From an uncultured marine group I thaumarchaeote (GTDB taxonomy: Archaea; Thermoproteota; Nitrososphaeria; Nitrososphaerales; Nitrosopumilaceae), in assembly GCA_902590655.1 (NCBI GenBank), contig CACIXQ010000001.1, positions 1 to 64,000 of the forward strand: a stretch of 64,000 bases of DNA, given 5' to 3'. Below are positions 1 to 9,225 of the stretch, piece by piece. Both the position numbers and the translations under genes were made by a program. Within the stretch, counting starts at the first letter, position 1, and every line of letters starts with the position of its first letter. The notes beneath the pieces are model-generated. The model saw nothing but the letters and a program-made list of their open reading frames with translations, ran no database searches and was not told where the DNA came from.

Positions 1-308
1 GGGTCACCTATTGTGAGATAAACAACATTTTTTCCAGATAGTACCTTTTCAGCCATTATCTTTGCGTTTTTTTTCCAAGTTGCCTCAAGCACATCCTTAT
101 CCTTAGTCATTGGAAATATGAGACGAACAATTTCCTGATTTTGTGTCTTATCAATTATTTCAGAAACAACAGATAGTGCAATGCTTGGTCTGTCTTCGTT
201 AGAAGCAGGACACATGATGGTGTCTGCTGCTTTAATGGCATTTACAGCTTTAACTGTTAGTAATTCTGGGTCTCCCGGTCCGCACCCAACACAAACTAAT
301 TCAGCCAT
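1..308 (-). CDS. cbiL: Cobalt-precorrin-2 C20-methyltransferase (N-terminal part; cut by window edge)
   Basis: Only the first ~102 codons are inside the window; the gene continues beyond base 1. The protein opens MAELVCVGCGPGDPELLTVK, the glycine-rich SAM-binding start of tetrapyrrole methylases, and continues with the ADTIMCPAS region and a GKNVVYLTIGDP segment as in CbiL/CobI. The family adds the C20 methyl group to (cobalt-)precorrin-2 in corrin ring synthesis. CbiT lies 14 nt upstream on the same strand, so the two are probably co-transcribed. CbiL is preferred over other methylases of the fold because of this opening and the context; the missing C-terminus limits certainty. Confidence 0.82.
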   Translation of the reverse strand, partial: MAELVCVGCGPGDPELLTVKAVNAIKAADTIMCPASNEDRPSIALSVVSEIIDKTQNQEIVRLIFPMTKDKDVLEATWKKNAKIMAEKVLSGKNVVYLTIGD

Positions 309-322
309 AAAAAATCATCTCT

Positions 323-913
323 TTAGTTTTTTGTGGCAGACAATATTGTAACTGGATTTCGTGCAAGCATCATGGTACCTGTAGATGTCTTTCTACTCTT
401 TGAAATTGTAACTTGAGTTATATCAACTGACTTGAGACCCTGTTCCTGTACAAAAGACAGAACAGAAAATATTGTCTCTATCTGTATCATTCCTACTACT
501 ATTCTTCCCTCTGGCTTAAGTTTCTCTAGACACATCTTCACTATTCCCGTCGTGTCTTTGCCCGTTCCGCCTACAAAGATGGTATCTGCTTCAGGCAACT
601 CAGGAATAGCCTCACCTGCATTCTTGTCTATTACAGAAACGTTTGATATTCCAAACTTTGCAAGATTTTTTTTTGTTAATTCAACAGCCTTTGGATCATA
701 ATCTACTGCATGCACATGACCAGAATCTTCTATCTGTATTGCTGCTTCAACAGATATAGAACCAGATCCACAGCCAATATCATAAACAATCATTCCTGGC
801 TTTAGTCTGCCCTTTGCAATCTGAATAACTCTGACTTCTTCCTTTGTAATTGGAACTTTTTCATCTCGTTCAAAAAGTTCATCAGGAATGCCAGGAGTTT
901 TTGTCTTCCACAT
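323..913 (-). CDS. cbiT: Cobalt-precorrin-6B C15-methyltransferase (decarboxylating)
   Basis: Class I SAM methyltransferase of about 196 aa that methylates C15 and decarboxylates the C12 acetate side chain during corrin synthesis. The SAM-binding motif VYDIGCGSGSISVEAA is clear, followed by AVDYDPKAVELTKKN and the IFVGGTGKDTTGIV strand typical of CbiT. An in-frame ATG at 991 exists, but it would place 64 nt inside the preceding membrane-protein gene (which ends at 928). The ATG at 913 gives MWKTKTPGIPDELF, the usual CbiT beginning, so I use it. The gene lies directly before cbiL. Confidence 0.88.
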   Translation of the reverse strand: MWKTKTPGIPDELFERDEKVPITKEEVRVIQIAKGRLKPGMIVYDIGCGSGSISVEAAIQIEDSGHVHAVDYDPKAVELTKKNLAKFGISNVSVIDKNAGEAIPELPEADTIFVGGTGKDTTGIVKMCLEKLKPEGRIVVGMIQIETIFSVLSFVQEQGLKSVDITQVTISKSRKTSTGTMMLARNPVTILSATKN

Positions 914-927
914 ATGATGCAACCAAC

Positions 928-1605
928 CTAAGTAAATGGAAGTGAAAAGTCCTCTTTTGGAAGGTTGAGAAGTGTGTATGTCATGATCCATGCAAACAAG
1001 TACAAGAAAATATAACTACCCATTCCTGTTGTCACAAGTTTCTTTCTATCTGACTTTGGGAAGTTTATCTTCATTCCTTTTGCTATGAAGCAGGTTATAA
1101 TGAAAAGAATGATCATGAAAATTATTGACGTCCATCTGCGTTCTTCACTATCCTCTATTCCTTCAAAGAGAAATGTTGCAATAGATCCTCCAATCATTGC
1201 AAAGGCAAAGCGCAACCAGAAAAGAATGTTAGTACGTTTTTTGGTGATGTTTTGTTGTTCTTCAGAGATCACTGGTTGCGGATCTGGTTCCGTGTTTGGT
1301 GTATCAGAGGATGGCGCTAAAGGAACATCAGCGAACTCTGGTTCTGGTTCAGGTTCAGTTTTTACGTCGTCTTCGGTTTGATCAGGTGAAAGTTTCTTTT
1401 TAATTTCGTTGTAATCCCACTCATTTAGTCCAACTGCATTGTAAATTGTAGTATCAGGATAGTTTCGCTCAAACCAATCACGATATTTCTCTTCTAAAAT
1501 GTACCTCTTGATATAACTACGAGGATCTTTGTTAGGATCTACGAAATCCTCAATTTTTTTATCCTTTGAACCAAACCTTATTCTTTTTTTACCGTGTCTC
1601 GCCAA
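928..1605 (-). CDS. Conserved membrane protein, three C-terminal helices
   Basis: A 225-aa protein of unknown function. The first ~70 residues are charged and soluble (basic start MARHGKKRIRFGSKDKK), followed by an acidic, Pro/Glu-rich linker around residues 75-118. Three hydrophobic segments follow at about 126-150, 157-177 and 194-215. It is the first gene of a probable cbiT-cbiL operon, but nothing in it suggests a corrin enzyme, and it may simply share the promoter. No family recognised. Confidence 0.72.
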   Translation of the reverse strand: MARHGKKRIRFGSKDKKIEDFVDPNKDPRSYIKRYILEEKYRDWFERNYPDTTIYNAVGLNEWDYNEIKKKLSPDQTEDDVKTEPEPEPEFADVPLAPSSDTPNTEPDPQPVISEEQQNITKKRTNILFWLRFAFAMIGGSIATFLFEGIEDSEERRWTSIIFMIILFIITCFIAKGMKINFPKSDRKKLVTTGMGSYIFLYLFAWIMTYTLLNLPKEDFSLPFT

Positions 1606-1704
1606 TGAAATTTCTAGGTTGACTCAGTAATGCCTTTTTTAAAACCTTTGTCTGCCTATACGGATAATCGATAAGAGTATAATCGTAGACCATTTAGTAG
1701 TATT

Positions 1705-3594
1705 ATGGCTCTAGCTGGAATTGAATTAAGATACCTTGTTAACGATATCAACAAAAGAATTGAGGGTTACTATGTCAGTAACATCTATGGAATCACAAAG
1801 GATAGCTTGCTCTTCAAATTTCATCACCCAGAAAAATCTGATATTTTACTCATGCTGTCTACTTTTGGAATTTGGGTAACAAATGTCAAGATAGAACAAA
1901 TTGAGCCAAACAAATTACTTAAACATCTACGAAATAATCTTCTTCGATTCAAACTTAAGGAGATAAAACAGATAGGTACTGAAAGAATTGTATATCTAAC
2001 ACTTTCATATTTTGAAAAAGAGTTTGTTATTGTAGTAGAGTTGTTTGGTGATGGAAACATCATAATTTGTAATAATGAAATGAAAATTCTAGCTCTATCA
2101 CATTCTATCAATGTCAAGCATAGGCAACTACGTGTGGGCTCACAATATATTCAACCTCCATTAGACAGCCTAGACGTTTTGAATATGACTGAGAAAGATT
2201 TTGAATCTATTCATTCTGCACCAATTGCCGTAGCAAAATGGATCGGAAAAACACTGGGGTTGCCAAGAAAATATATCGAAGAGATAACAAGCTTGGCAAA
2301 AGTTGAATCAAAAAAGAAGGGAGAAGAGATCACTGACGAGGAAACAAAACGGTTGTTTGACTCCGCAACTCAGATTATTAACAATGTTGTGGCCGGCAAA
2401 CATGATCCTGAGATTGTTCGAGATGATGAGATGTATGTTAATCCAATCTCATTAGCGGGAGAAAATCATGAAAAAATTGCTAGTTTTATGGATGGGCTTG
2501 ATACAGTTTTCACTGAAAATATTCTTGCCAAGGGAAAGACAATTCAAAGTTCTCCTTTTGCTAAAAAAATTTCAGAGTTAGAAACAAGACTTGATGAGCA
2601 AACAAAAGCAATTGGGATAGTAACTGAAAAATCAGAAAAAATTGCAACAGTAGCAAACTCCCTTTTTGATGGCGTTTCCCAAGGAATTTCATCCATGGAT
2701 GACCCTAAAATTACTGCACTTCTAAAAAAGAACAATTCAGATATTGTAAAAGAGAAAGGGGTAACATATCTCAAGGTTGAGGATGAAAAAATCAAAATAG
2801 ATTTGAATTCATCTCTTCCTACAACGGCTTCTGCATTGTTCAATGAATCAAAAAAACAAAAAGCTGCTATAGGCTCCATTGAAAAACTATTAGAAAAAAC
2901 TGAGAAGGATCTCCAAAAAGTTGTAAAGAAAGGTGAGGGTGCAAAGCAAGTTAACGTTACACAGGTAAGAAAGAAAAACTGGTTTGAACGATATAGATGG
3001 TTTTACACAACAGATGGTGTATTGGCTGTGGGAGGACGTGACTCTTCATCAAACTCTGCTATTATCCGAAAACATCTTGAGAAAAATGACAAGGTTTTCC
3101 ATGCTGAAATATCAGGCTCACCATTTTTCCTGTTAAAGGATAATGTTTCACCAACGCCCGCAAGCCTTACTGAAGTTGCCCACGCTACGATCTGCTTTAG
3201 CAAAGTATGGAAAGAAGCATTCTATGGTTCAAGCGCTTACTGGGTTAATCCAGATCAAGTCAAAAAGGGCGCTCCCAGCGGACAATCTATGGCTAAAGGA
3301 TCTTTCATGATCGAGGGACAACGTAACTTTGTCAAAATTTCAAATTTGAAGATGTGTGTTGCCATAATCAAACATGAAGAAAGTTATTTGCTTACTTGCG
3401 GTCCACCAAACATGAAGAATACAGCAATCTGCTATGCCATGATAGAACCTACAGGACAAGATATGCCTGATGTTGCAAAAAGAATTCGTTATGAATTTTT
3501 GTCAAGTAATGAGGAGATTGCAAAGCCATTTAGTATTGATGATTTTGTACGAGTTTTGCCTACAGGTGCATGTAACATAACAGAATCTGGATGA
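1705..3594 (+). CDS. rqcH: RqcH/NFACT-family ribosome quality-control protein
   Basis: 629-aa NFACT protein, the archaeal homologue of Rqc2/RqcH, which binds obstructed large ribosomal subunits and recruits tRNA to tag stalled nascent chains. The N-terminal NFACT-N domain starts MALAGIELRYLVNDINKRI; a helical coiled-coil middle spans about residues 280-410 (charged heptads, KKQKAAIGSIEKLLEKTEKD); the NFACT-R domain begins near residue 421 with KKNWFERYRWF and TDGVLAVGGRDSSSN. A TATA-like sequence (agtataatcg, 1675-1684) lies ~25 nt before the ATG, suggesting a nearly leaderless mRNA. It is transcribed divergently from the membrane protein at 928-1605. Confidence 0.9.
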   Translation: MALAGIELRYLVNDINKRIEGYYVSNIYGITKDSLLFKFHHPEKSDILLMLSTFGIWVTNVKIEQIEPNKLLKHLRNNLLRFKLKEIKQIGTERIVYLTLSYFEKEFVIVVELFGDGNIIICNNEMKILALSHSINVKHRQLRVGSQYIQPPLDSLDVLNMTEKDFESIHSAPIAVAKWIGKTLGLPRKYIEEITSLAKVESKKKGEEITDEETKRLFDSATQIINNVVAGKHDPEIVRDDEMYVNPISLAGENHEKIASFMDGLDTVFTENILAKGKTIQSSPFAKKISELETRLDEQTKAIGIVTEKSEKIATVANSLFDGVSQGISSMDDPKITALLKKNNSDIVKEKGVTYLKVEDEKIKIDLNSSLPTTASALFNESKKQKAAIGSIEKLLEKTEKDLQKVVKKGEGAKQVNVTQVRKKNWFERYRWFYTTDGVLAVGGRDSSSNSAIIRKHLEKNDKVFHAEISGSPFFLLKDNVSPTPASLTEVAHATICFSKVWKEAFYGSSAYWVNPDQVKKGAPSGQSMAKGSFMIEGQRNFVKISNLKMCVAIIKHEESYLLTCGPPNMKNTAICYAMIEPTGQDMPDVAKRIRYEFLSSNEEIAKPFSIDDFVRVLPTGACNITESG

Positions 3595-3681
3595 TCTGTT
3601 TCTCTCTTTCTAATCGGAGGATCTTGATCTTTTGTTTTTGTTTATCCTCTGGCAGTTGAAACATAACACATTACGGCATTC

Positions 3682-4044
3682 TTAGCCAAGTGATATCTCA
3701 TCCCCATCCTTCATATTTTCATATTCATCAGATGACAAAATAAACAAAGGAATGTTTGCAAGCGCACATCCTGATGCAACTGTAAGGTCTACCTTTTGAC
3801 AAGCCATCGCAGCAGGAGCAACATTATTTGATTTCAGAGAATAGATGGTATATGCACCAACACTACTGCCTATTCCATTTGGGAAAATCAGGATCGAATC
3901 GGCAATCTTTTTTCCAAAGAGATCATGCTTTTGGTCAGTAATTTCGCCTGTTTTTTTATCGATCGAACCTAGAAAGTTGATTGGCTGACTAGACTTGAGG
4001 ATTTTGCCTGTAACCTTTCCTCTTACAATAGTTTTCAGAGTCAA
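3682..4044 (-). CDS. Phosphomevalonate dehydratase, small subunit (AcnX/DUF126)
   Basis: 120-aa swivelling domain of the aconitase-X family (DUF126). Recognisable segments are VRGKVTGKILKSSQPINFLG near the start and the FPNGIGSSVGAYTIYSLK motif of this subunit. With the large subunit just upstream it would form the archaeal phosphomevalonate 5-dehydratase, which makes trans-anhydromevalonate 5-phosphate in the modified mevalonate route to archaeal isoprenoid lipids. The start overlaps the end of the large-subunit gene by 4 nt (ATGA type), indicating translational coupling. Proline racemase-associated AcnX enzymes are a less likely alternative. Confidence 0.87.
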   Translation of the reverse strand: MTLKTIVRGKVTGKILKSSQPINFLGSIDKKTGEITDQKHDLFGKKIADSILIFPNGIGSSVGAYTIYSLKSNNVAPAAMACQKVDLTVASGCALANIPLFILSSDEYENMKDGDEISLG

Positions 4045-5195
4045 CTTGTTTCATCCTCGATAATTTTTGATAGTGGTTTTAGATTTACATCTAATCCACT
4101 TGAGTTTTTGTAATAATATGCTCCCTTGATGCTGTTTGTGGTAACTTTGTCCACATCTTTTTTAGTAACTAATGGGGTCAGACATGTACAACAGTCCGAC
4201 ATCAATTCGCACCCGGCACTTTCAAGTTGACCCGCATATCCCAAATGTCTTGCCTGTTCCTGAATTGCTCTTGGACAAAAAATCAGACATCTTTTCTTGA
4301 ATGCCCTTCCCTTTAGCATTGAAGACAAATCATTCATCTCTTCTAGTCCAAGCTGTGGACTGCCGAGTGTAATCAGGTCTCCTGACTCTGTGGTGTTCAG
4401 TTCATCGTAAACTTTCTGCATCTCCTTTTCATCAAAATCTACCTTTTCTGATGCATTAGAGTTATCATCCAAAACAAACTTGCCACAACTGCCAGATGTT
4501 CCCATGCTGGCACATAATGACTTGTTACATCTTTTATCCAAATTCTTTACGCCAGAAATTGCAACAGACTTGTCTGCCACCTTTCCAGCAAAGTATCCCA
4601 ACAGTCCAAATGTAAGCTCGTTTGGATCTGAAACCTTCATTGCGATTGACATGGTTGGTGAATCATCTTTTCGAAGATCAGAGTATGGACTCTTACCAGT
4701 GATTGCGCTCGCTAATGCAGAAAACGCACTTTCCTTGTTGGTCTTTAGCTTTCCAATCGAGTTTGCGTAAATTGCTGCATTAGTTTCCGCAAAGGCTACT
4801 TGGGTTCCTTCCCCTGGCATATCATATAGCTCATATGGAATGCAAGAAAATGTTGGAATTGCTCCCATCCTTTTGTATGATTCTCGAATACTTTCCTGCT
4901 TTTGTATAAAATTTTCATCAAGACCAAATTTCTCTACGCTATCTTTGTCATAGCCCATTGGGTTTACCGTAGTCCTTACCCTGAACTTTGCGTTCTTGCT
5001 TAGAGTTGCTAGAAATTCTTCTCCTGCATCACCAATCGTATTATAGTTTACACCAGATACATGTGCCCAATGAATTGGTACGAGTTTTTCAGCATCAGTT
5101 GCTTCGCCAGTAGCTGATAAAATTCTGTATGCTGTTTGCAGCGCTTCACCATGTTCGCCGTTTAGCGATTTCTCTTCATCCTTTGTTAATTCCAA
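4041..5195 (-). CDS. Phosphomevalonate dehydratase, large subunit (AcnX/DUF521)
   Basis: 384-aa aconitase-X catalytic subunit. The start MELTKDEEKSLNGEHGEALQ, the segment VPIHWAHVSGVNYNTIGDAG, the cysteine-containing SLCASMGTSGSCG, and near the C-terminus the cysteine-rich SAGCELMSDCCTCL are typical of the family and provide Fe-S ligands. The reaction inferred from archaeal homologues is dehydration of mevalonate 5-phosphate. It is paired with the small subunit (4-nt overlap). GGGP synthase at 57.4 kb acts later in the same lipid pathway but is not in this cluster. Confidence 0.88.
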   Translation of the reverse strand: MELTKDEEKSLNGEHGEALQTAYRILSATGEATDAEKLVPIHWAHVSGVNYNTIGDAGEEFLATLSKNAKFRVRTTVNPMGYDKDSVEKFGLDENFIQKQESIRESYKRMGAIPTFSCIPYELYDMPGEGTQVAFAETNAAIYANSIGKLKTNKESAFSALASAITGKSPYSDLRKDDSPTMSIAMKVSDPNELTFGLLGYFAGKVADKSVAISGVKNLDKRCNKSLCASMGTSGSCGKFVLDDNSNASEKVDFDEKEMQKVYDELNTTESGDLITLGSPQLGLEEMNDLSSMLKGRAFKKRCLIFCPRAIQEQARHLGYAGQLESAGCELMSDCCTCLTPLVTKKDVDKVTTNSIKGAYYYKNSSGLDVNLKPLSKIIEDETS

Positions 5196-5228
5196 TAATT
5201 GTGATTTGGCTTTTCTCTATAATAGTGA

Positions 5229-5720
5229 TTACTGTTTTGCGCCACACTTACCACAAAACTTTGCAGTTGGCTTTAGTGGTTTTCCACAACTGTTACAAGA
5301 TGAAGGCGTTGGTCTTGATTCTGCAGGTCTTCGTCTAGGTCTTTGACCTTGTCTTTGTAGATATTGTTCCTCATAATCTTCCAGATCTTGTCTAGCCGGT
5401 TTTGGTCTTTTTGTTCCACTTGATCCTCTCCTTACAGCAAAGACAATTCCAACAATTGCAGCGCCTATTGCAGCTGCCCCAGCTGCGATATATCCTGGCT
5501 CGATTGAGCTTCCTGATGATTTGTCAAGCTGACATACTCCATTAACCATGACTGTTCCTGCACCACATCCATCATTGGATTCCTTAGGTGCAAGTTGGCA
5601 AACTCCGTCTACCAATATGGTGCCTTCACCACAACCATCAGCTGCAAATACACTAGGTGCTATCACAACCCCAAGTAGTATAATTCCTAAACAAATTGGA
5701 AGAATCATTATTTTTTTCAT
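5229..5720 (-). CDS. Exported/membrane protein with paired CG-repeat motifs and C-terminal zinc ribbon
   Basis: About 163 aa from the chosen ATG at 5720, which gives a good signal peptide (MKKIMILPICLGIILLGVV...AFA-like end). An earlier in-frame start at 5759 would overlap the upstream gene. After the signal come two near-identical motifs, CGEGTILVDGVCQL and CGAGTVMVNGVCQL, each with a Cys pair likely to be disulfide-bonded outside the cell. Then follow a membrane helix (about 73-97), an Arg/Pro-rich stretch, and a cytoplasmic zinc ribbon SCNSCGKPLKP...FCGKCGAKQ. Function unknown. It follows a second zinc-ribbon gene by ~20 nt. Confidence 0.78.
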   Translation of the reverse strand: MKKIMILPICLGIILLGVVIAPSVFAADGCGEGTILVDGVCQLAPKESNDGCGAGTVMVNGVCQLDKSSGSSIEPGYIAAGAAAIGAAIVGIVFAVRRGSSGTKRPKPARQDLEDYEEQYLQRQGQRPRRRPAESRPTPSSCNSCGKPLKPTAKFCGKCGAKQ

Positions 5721-5740
5721 CTTATCACATGTTTTTTTAC

Positions 5741-6703
5741 TTATCGCTTTGCCCCACAACTAGTACAAAACATATCGTCTTTAGCGATCTTGGCTCCGCA
5801 TTCTTCACAAAATCTATTAGGTTTTTTTGATTTAGGTTTCTTTACTTCTTTATTCTCTGTCTCTGGTGGTCTATAATATCGTGAAACTACTTTCTCTTCA
5901 TTCTTACCGCCCACAGTTTTTTCAACAGAGGTGGTTGGCTCTTCCACTGCTTTCTGACTCTCTGTAGTTTTTTTGCCTGAAAGGTCTGGTTTTTTCATTC
6001 CAACAATCCTGAAAACCTTAATGCCAGTAATCGGAGATCTGCCCTTGATGGCCCATTTGCCATTTTTCATTTTTATAACTTTCGGATCCTGAATTTCCAC
6101 TTTCCTTTTTGCCTTAACATCATAGGCTTTCCAAGAAACTTTGGTCTCTGACTCGTTAAGATATTTTTTCTCATACTCCTCCAGCTCCTCTTGTCTGGAT
6201 TTCTTCTTTGGTTCTGGTTTTTCTTGTGCGCTTTCTCTGATTCCAGATTCCACCATCTCGCCATCATCAGTAAATGTAAAGCCACCAGTTCTTTCTTGCT
6301 TGTTTGATTCAACTTCTGGTGTAATTTCTGGCTCTGTGGTAGGTGCAGGTGTATCTTCAGTTGGAGGTGAGCTTGATTCTATAGGTGTACCACAATCAGT
6401 ACAAAACTTTTCATCGGGTGAAGCTTCCGAACCGCACTCCTCACAAAACCGTTTAGCCACATCAGGTGTGGATACTACTCTTGCCTGGTATATCCTATCT
6501 TTCAAATGTGTCTTAACTAAATCATGTAGAAAATTCTTATCAGAGATGTAAAGTTCCCTTCCACTCTCAAGGGTTTCCCTTATGTGCACTAGTCTATACT
6601 TGTCTCCCCTACCTAACGCGATCAGCATCTCCACTTGTTCAATATCAGAAAGCAATGGTTTTGATTTTATTTGCTGAAAATTAAACTTATAACAAAAAAT
6701 CAT
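5741..6703 (-). CDS. Zinc-ribbon protein with two CxxC pairs at each end and a central DUF5679-like segment
   Basis: 320 aa. A helical N-terminus (SDIEQVEMLIALGRGDKYRL) is followed by a zinc ribbon FCEECGSEASPDEKFCTDCG near residue 88, a low-complexity Pro/Glu/Lys linker, a ~50-aa segment (VSWKAYDVKAKRKVEIQDPK then KNGKWAIKGRSPITG and FRIVG) resembling a DUF5679-type domain without its cysteines, and a second zinc ribbon FCEECGAKIAKDDMFCTSCG at the C-terminus. The start at 6703 leaves only 16 bp to the divergent nth gene; Met at 6628 is an alternative. Probably in an operon with the zinc-ribbon membrane protein downstream. Function unknown. Confidence 0.75.
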   Translation of the reverse strand: MIFCYKFNFQQIKSKPLLSDIEQVEMLIALGRGDKYRLVHIRETLESGRELYISDKNFLHDLVKTHLKDRIYQARVVSTPDVAKRFCEECGSEASPDEKFCTDCGTPIESSSPPTEDTPAPTTEPEITPEVESNKQERTGGFTFTDDGEMVESGIRESAQEKPEPKKKSRQEELEEYEKKYLNESETKVSWKAYDVKAKRKVEIQDPKVIKMKNGKWAIKGRSPITGIKVFRIVGMKKPDLSGKKTTESQKAVEEPTTSVEKTVGGKNEEKVVSRYYRPPETENKEVKKPKSKKPNRFCEECGAKIAKDDMFCTSCGAKR

Positions 6704-6719
6704 ACGAAATTGTATGTAA

Positions 6720-7373
6720 ATGAAGAGAATCCTTGATGGAATGCAAAAGACAATGATGGCTGTAAAACCACCTAGATATACAGCATTGGAAGGATTACAT
6801 AAAATTCAGGCTGCCAGACCTTTCAGGATATTGATAGCAACCGTGCTTTCTGCCAGAACAAAGGATGAGAACACTACCAAGGCTGCAGATAAATTATTCA
6901 AGGTATATGGTACTCCCAAGAAACTAGCAAAAGCTAATGTAAAAGACGTTGAGAAGATGATAAAATCAGTTGGGTTTTACCATGTAAAGGCTAGACGTAT
7001 AATCGAAGTTGCTAATATCATACTCACCAAATATCATGGAAAAGTTCCTCCTGACATGGATAAACTAGTAGAAATTCCTGGGGTTGGAAGAAAAACAGCT
7101 AACTGTGTTCTTGTATATGCATTTGAAAAACCAGCAATACCAGTTGATACACATGTTCATCGTATATCAAACAGACTTGGTTTGGTTGATACAAAGACTC
7201 CGGAGGATACAGAGATGGAGTTAAGGAAAAAGGTTCCAAAAAAATATTGGCTTCCCATAAATAACACATTTGTTATGTACGGTCAGAACATCTGCAAACC
7301 AATTTCACCAATGTGTGAGGTTTGTAAAATTAGAAATAATTGTAAGTATTTTAAAACTAAGAACGCTTCTTAG
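6720..7373 (+). CDS. nth: Endonuclease III (DNA glycosylase/AP lyase)
   Basis: 217 aa, normal length. Base-excision repair enzyme removing oxidised pyrimidines and cleaving AP sites. The helix-hairpin-helix VEIPGVGRKTANC (about 116-128) carries the catalytic lysine, and the aspartate lies in PVDTHVHRISNRLG (about 140). The [4Fe-4S] ligands are seen as C-x6-C-x2-C-x5-C in CKPISPMCEVCKIRNNC close to the C-terminus. Its 3' end overlaps the convergent gene at 7357 by 17 nt. Confidence 0.95.
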   Translation: MKRILDGMQKTMMAVKPPRYTALEGLHKIQAARPFRILIATVLSARTKDENTTKAADKLFKVYGTPKKLAKANVKDVEKMIKSVGFYHVKARRIIEVANIILTKYHGKVPPDMDKLVEIPGVGRKTANCVLVYAFEKPAIPVDTHVHRISNRLGLVDTKTPEDTEMELRKKVPKKYWLPINNTFVMYGQNICKPISPMCEVCKIRNNCKYFKTKNAS

Positions 7374-8043
7374 AAAAAATCAAGACAGCAACCACTACCC
7401 CAAGAATGCCAGTGACAACAAATGGAAATAATGAAAGTGGATTATCACCATAATCAGCTGAGATTATTTTAACTGTGTAGACACCATCTGTCACGGCTGG
7501 AGGATCAGTAGAACCTTTCATACCGTAAACAGAATATGACTTAATTGTAAATGGCGAGAGGTCAAGGTTTGATAGAACGGTTCTCAAACCATTATCAACC
7601 GTAAGACCAGTTTGTTCCGAGTATGTAATTTTTGTAGGCTTTCCTTGGATCCAACCATTTTCAAATGCTGAGTAAAGAAGAACGTAGCCTGTTTCTGGAA
7701 CGTCAGCAGCTATCCAGTACGAGTACCTTGGGTGGCTTCCCATTCCAATCTCAAAAAACTTGCCTGGAATCTCAGAATCGTAAATGCGTATTACTGCATC
7801 ACCCTCAGGATTTCCATACAGCAAATCGTTATGCAACTCTGCCTGCCAGCTACTTTCATGCATATTTTCAAATTCTTTTATCAGCACATCGCTTGAAACT
7901 CTATTGAATTCAGAATACGGAATTTCAGTTTTTTGAATTAATAATGATTCATTGGTTGGTTGTATGTAGTCTCCAATGATCGGCTCTTGAGCAAAAGCTG
8001 GAATTGCTGTAAATGCTAGAAAAATGACAAGTAGATATCTCAT
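7357..8043 (-). CDS. Exported protein with C-terminal membrane anchor
   Basis: 228 aa with a signal peptide (MRYLLVIFLAFTAIPAFAQ), a β-rich extracellular part, and one C-terminal hydrophobic helix (about 200-222) ending in a short basic tail (KKRS). This layout, secreted domain then anchor, recurs in thaumarchaeal envelope proteins. No family recognised. It converges on nth with a 17-nt overlap. Sat lies upstream on the same strand after a ~30-nt gap, so co-transcription with the sulfur genes is possible but not evidence of a sulfur role. Confidence 0.72.
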   Translation of the reverse strand: MRYLLVIFLAFTAIPAFAQEPIIGDYIQPTNESLLIQKTEIPYSEFNRVSSDVLIKEFENMHESSWQAELHNDLLYGNPEGDAVIRIYDSEIPGKFFEIGMGSHPRYSYWIAADVPETGYVLLYSAFENGWIQGKPTKITYSEQTGLTVDNGLRTVLSNLDLSPFTIKSYSVYGMKGSTDPPAVTDGVYTVKIISADYGDNPLSLFPFVVTGILGVVVAVLIFSKKRS

Positions 8044-8074
8044 GTTCTAAGAAATTTTTGGCGAGGATAAAAAT

Positions 8075-9220
8075 CTAGTCGACAAATGGTTTATCATATC
8101 CCAGTATTACTTTTGCAACTTCTGGTCGTAGAATAAATTCTGATGGTGCACTTCCTTCTTGGATCAATGTCCGCAGTTTGGTTCCACTGATTTGTTCCCT
8201 AGATTCCTCTCCATGAGGGCATACTTTTGGATTGGTAAATGTAAGACATTTCTTACAGTAAAAGAACGCAGGGAAAAATATTGGTGCAATCTCAAGATCA
8301 TGATAATCATCAAATATCTTTTGAGCAGCAAATGGATCATAAAATTTTCCAACTCCGGCATGATCACGCCCAATGATGATGTGTGTACACCCATAGTTTT
8401 GCCTCATTATTGCGTGATGAATTGCTTCTTTTGGTCCTGCATATCTCATCTCAGTATGAAGTGTACCTAACTTACACCTATTTTCAGGATAATAATTTTC
8501 AATCATAGCCTCATACGACTTGATAATCACTTCATCTTTAAAGTCGCCAGATTTTTTCTTTCCAACAAGTGGATTGACGAAAACACCATCTCGGGTAGTT
8601 ATGGATGTCTTTTGAAGAATCTCATGAGCTACATGTGGTGGATTCCTAGTCTGAAATGCAACAATTTTTTTCCATCCAGCCTTTGAGAAAGATTCTCTTG
8701 TTTCTTGAGGAGTCATTCGCAGTTTTCTAATCTCGGTACTTTCTGGTCTCTTGATGTAATCTATTTTCCCACTCAAAAGAAAATCATTCATTGACATAGT
8801 TTTCGCAACACCGGGATGTGAATTGTCAGTTGTACCATAAACTCCCTGTACTGTTTTTTCTTTGTCAAAGCTAAATACTTCTTCTACATTCAATATTGCA
8901 ACCCCTAATCCGTCAGGGTTTTTCAGCAAAACATTGCCACTATCTTTTGCTTTTGAGGCAGTTGATTCATCAACATCTAATACAATTGGAATTGTCCATG
9001 GTATATCGTTAGCAAGTCTTCCCTTCTCTACTACATTTTCAAAATCCTGTTTAGACAGAAATCCCTCTAATGGACTGAATATGCCATCAGCAATATTTTC
9101 CACGTCATTTGCAAGATCGGTAGTGATTGATATTGATGATAAACCAGAAGGATCAGTATTCGAAAATCTGTTTACTAGATTCCCACCATGTGGTTTAGAT
9201 ACTCCAATACCTTCGGACAA
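8075..9220 (-). CDS. sat: ATP sulfurylase (sulfate adenylyltransferase)
   Basis: 381-aa homo-oligomeric type ATP sulfurylase, which makes adenosine 5'-phosphosulfate (APS) from sulfate and ATP. The nucleotide-binding motif [12 protein letters not shown] sits near residues 187-198, the second motif GRDHAGVG near 284, and a zinc-type Cys cluster [16 protein letters not shown] near 325-340. The APS reductase gene ends 5 nt upstream on the same strand, forming a two-gene sulfate assimilation operon. No APS kinase is present in the window, consistent with direct APS reduction. Confidence 0.94.
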   Translation of the reverse strand: MSEGIGVSKPHGGNLVNRFSNTDPSGLSSISITTDLANDVENIADGIFSPLEGFLSKQDFENVVEKGRLANDIPWTIPIVLDVDESTASKAKDSGNVLLKNPDGLGVAILNVEEVFSFDKEKTVQGVYGTTDNSHPGVAKTMSMNDFLLSGKIDYIKRPESTEIRKLRMTPQETRESFSKAGWKKIVAFQTRNPPHVAHEILQKTSITTRDGVFVNPLVGKKKSGDFKDEVIIKSYEAMIENYYPENRCKLGTLHTEMRYAGPKEAIHHAIMRQNYGCTHIIIGRDHAGVGKFYDPFAAQKIFDDYHDLEIAPIFFPAFFYCKKCLTFTNPKVCPHGEESREQISGTKLRTLIQEGSAPSEFILRPEVAKVILGYDKPFVD

Positions 9221-9225
9221 AATTT

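Noticed and set aside
3682-3690. A 34-codon minus-strand frame crossing the 3' end of rqcH (3595-3681 gap)
   Set aside because: Overlaps rqcH in antisense, has no recognisable composition and no start signal.
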